From Liolophura sinensis (taxonomy: Eukaryota > Mollusca > Polyplacophora > Chitonida > Chitonidae): a DNA stretch of 16,652 nucleotides. The position numbers and the translations under genes were made by a program. The notes under the pieces are model-generated. The model was not told the DNA's origin, did no database searches, and saw only the letters and a program-made list of their open reading frames with translations. The stretch spans positions 1 to 16,652 of the forward strand of contig NW_027018541.1 in assembly GCF_032854445.1 (NCBI RefSeq). The letters run 5' to 3'. Shown piece by piece: positions 16,594 through 16,652 of the stretch (its first letter is position 1; every line of letters starts with the position of its first letter).

Positions 16594-16652
16594 AATGATC
16601 ATTGATGACAAAATCACTTGACTGACAACGGTTCTTACTCCATGGAAACCAG
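16594..16652 (+). repeat. Monomer 31 (partial, class A head)
   Basis: Only the first 59 bases are in the window. GATGACAAAATCACTTGACTG with ACAACGGTTC closely matches the head of monomer 28. It ends in CCATGGAAACCAG, so the array continues past the right edge. Confidence 0.97.

Larger units (their letters stand above)
1..16652 (+). repeat. Tandem satellite array, about 549-base monomer, 30 full units plus a partial
   Basis: The same roughly 549-base unit recurs without a break from the first to the last base, always in the same orientation. I placed boundaries at each copy of AATGATCATT (variants AATTATCATT, AATAATCATT, AATTATCAAT), which follows CGACAATTG or TGACAATTG. Both window edges lie inside the array, so its true length and flanks are unknown. 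Neighbouring units differ by scattered substitutions and single-base indels, and no other sequence is inserted between them. Known context: long arrays of this form are characteristic of eukaryotic satellite DNA kept similar by unequal exchange and conversion. The family is not one I recognise by name. Confidence 0.98.

Noticed and set aside
1-16652. CRISPR-like or spacer-repeat organisation
   Set aside because: The whole 549-base unit repeats, with no unique spacers between short repeats and no associated genes.
1-16652. 5S rRNA or histone-type tandem gene cluster
   Set aside because: The unit length is compatible with a 5S cluster, but no 5S internal control region or rRNA sequence is present on either strand, and no histone coding frame exists.
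1-16652. Transposon ends, integrase or reverse transcriptase remnants
   Set aside because: No terminal inverted repeats, long terminal repeats or recognisable enzyme motifs were seen. Unit-to-unit junctions are seamless, with no target-site duplication.

Overview
The whole 16,652-base window is one uninterrupted, head-to-tail satellite DNA array. I count 30 complete monomers plus 59 bases of a 31st, all in the same orientation. Taking the palindrome AATGATCATT as the start of each unit, 26 of the 30 complete units are 548 to 551 bases long, with 549 the commonest length. The exceptions are units 1 and 8 (534 and 536, a shared 17-base deletion), unit 6 (539, its own deletion) and unit 24 (703, an internal 154-base duplication). 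I see no convincing protein gene, rRNA, tRNA, transposon end or CRISPR array, and no unique sequence. This is typical of a eukaryotic heterochromatic or pericentromeric/subtelomeric satellite, or of a dispersed long-monomer array. The sequence does not identify the species. A rough hand count gives about 18 CpGs per consensus monomer at about 40% GC, so CpG is only mildly depleted. That weakly favours a genome with little germline methylation, such as many invertebrates.

Units fall into sequence classes (labels are mine). Class A has head GATGACAACATCACGTGCCTA, middle TGATGTGGGTCAGTGTTCAA and TCTAGTACTTTG. Class B has head TTTATGTCATAATCACGTGC, middle ACTGAAGTGGGTCAGTGTTC and TCAAGTACCTTG. 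Class C has GTGCACAGC, GATACCTGG and TTCATGTGGGATTGTGG. Class D has GGATATTTGCA, a T-A-A-C run and TAAATGTGGG or TGATGTGGG followed by GTTTAG. Order: 1B 2C 3D/A 4A 5C 6A/C 7D 8B 9A 10C 11A 12B 13B 14C 15B 16B 17C 18B 19D 20B 21D 22D 23B 24C 25A 26A 27A 28A 29B 30D 31A.

Several local higher-order repeats can be read by eye: a trimer of exactly 1,646 bases twice in a row (units 12-14 and 15-17), a B-D dimer (18-19 and 20-21) and an A-A dimer (25-26 and 27-28). Chimeric units (3, 4, 6, 9, 29) and shared class junctions point to unequal crossing-over and gene conversion. The left third (units 1-12) has more single-base indels and all the short deletions, whereas units 13-30 are more uniform.

Within the monomer the notable structure is: a palindrome-rich start (CAATTG, AATGATCATT, CACGTG, then CCATGG and CAGCTG); a recurrent 91 to 112 codon open frame on the + strand across the first 60% of the unit, broken in most units; an acceptor-like and a donor-like splice signal bounding about 106 bases of that frame; two hairpins just downstream; clustered A-tracts; and a 75-base segment near the end that hardly varies between units. 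None of these shows a demonstrated function.
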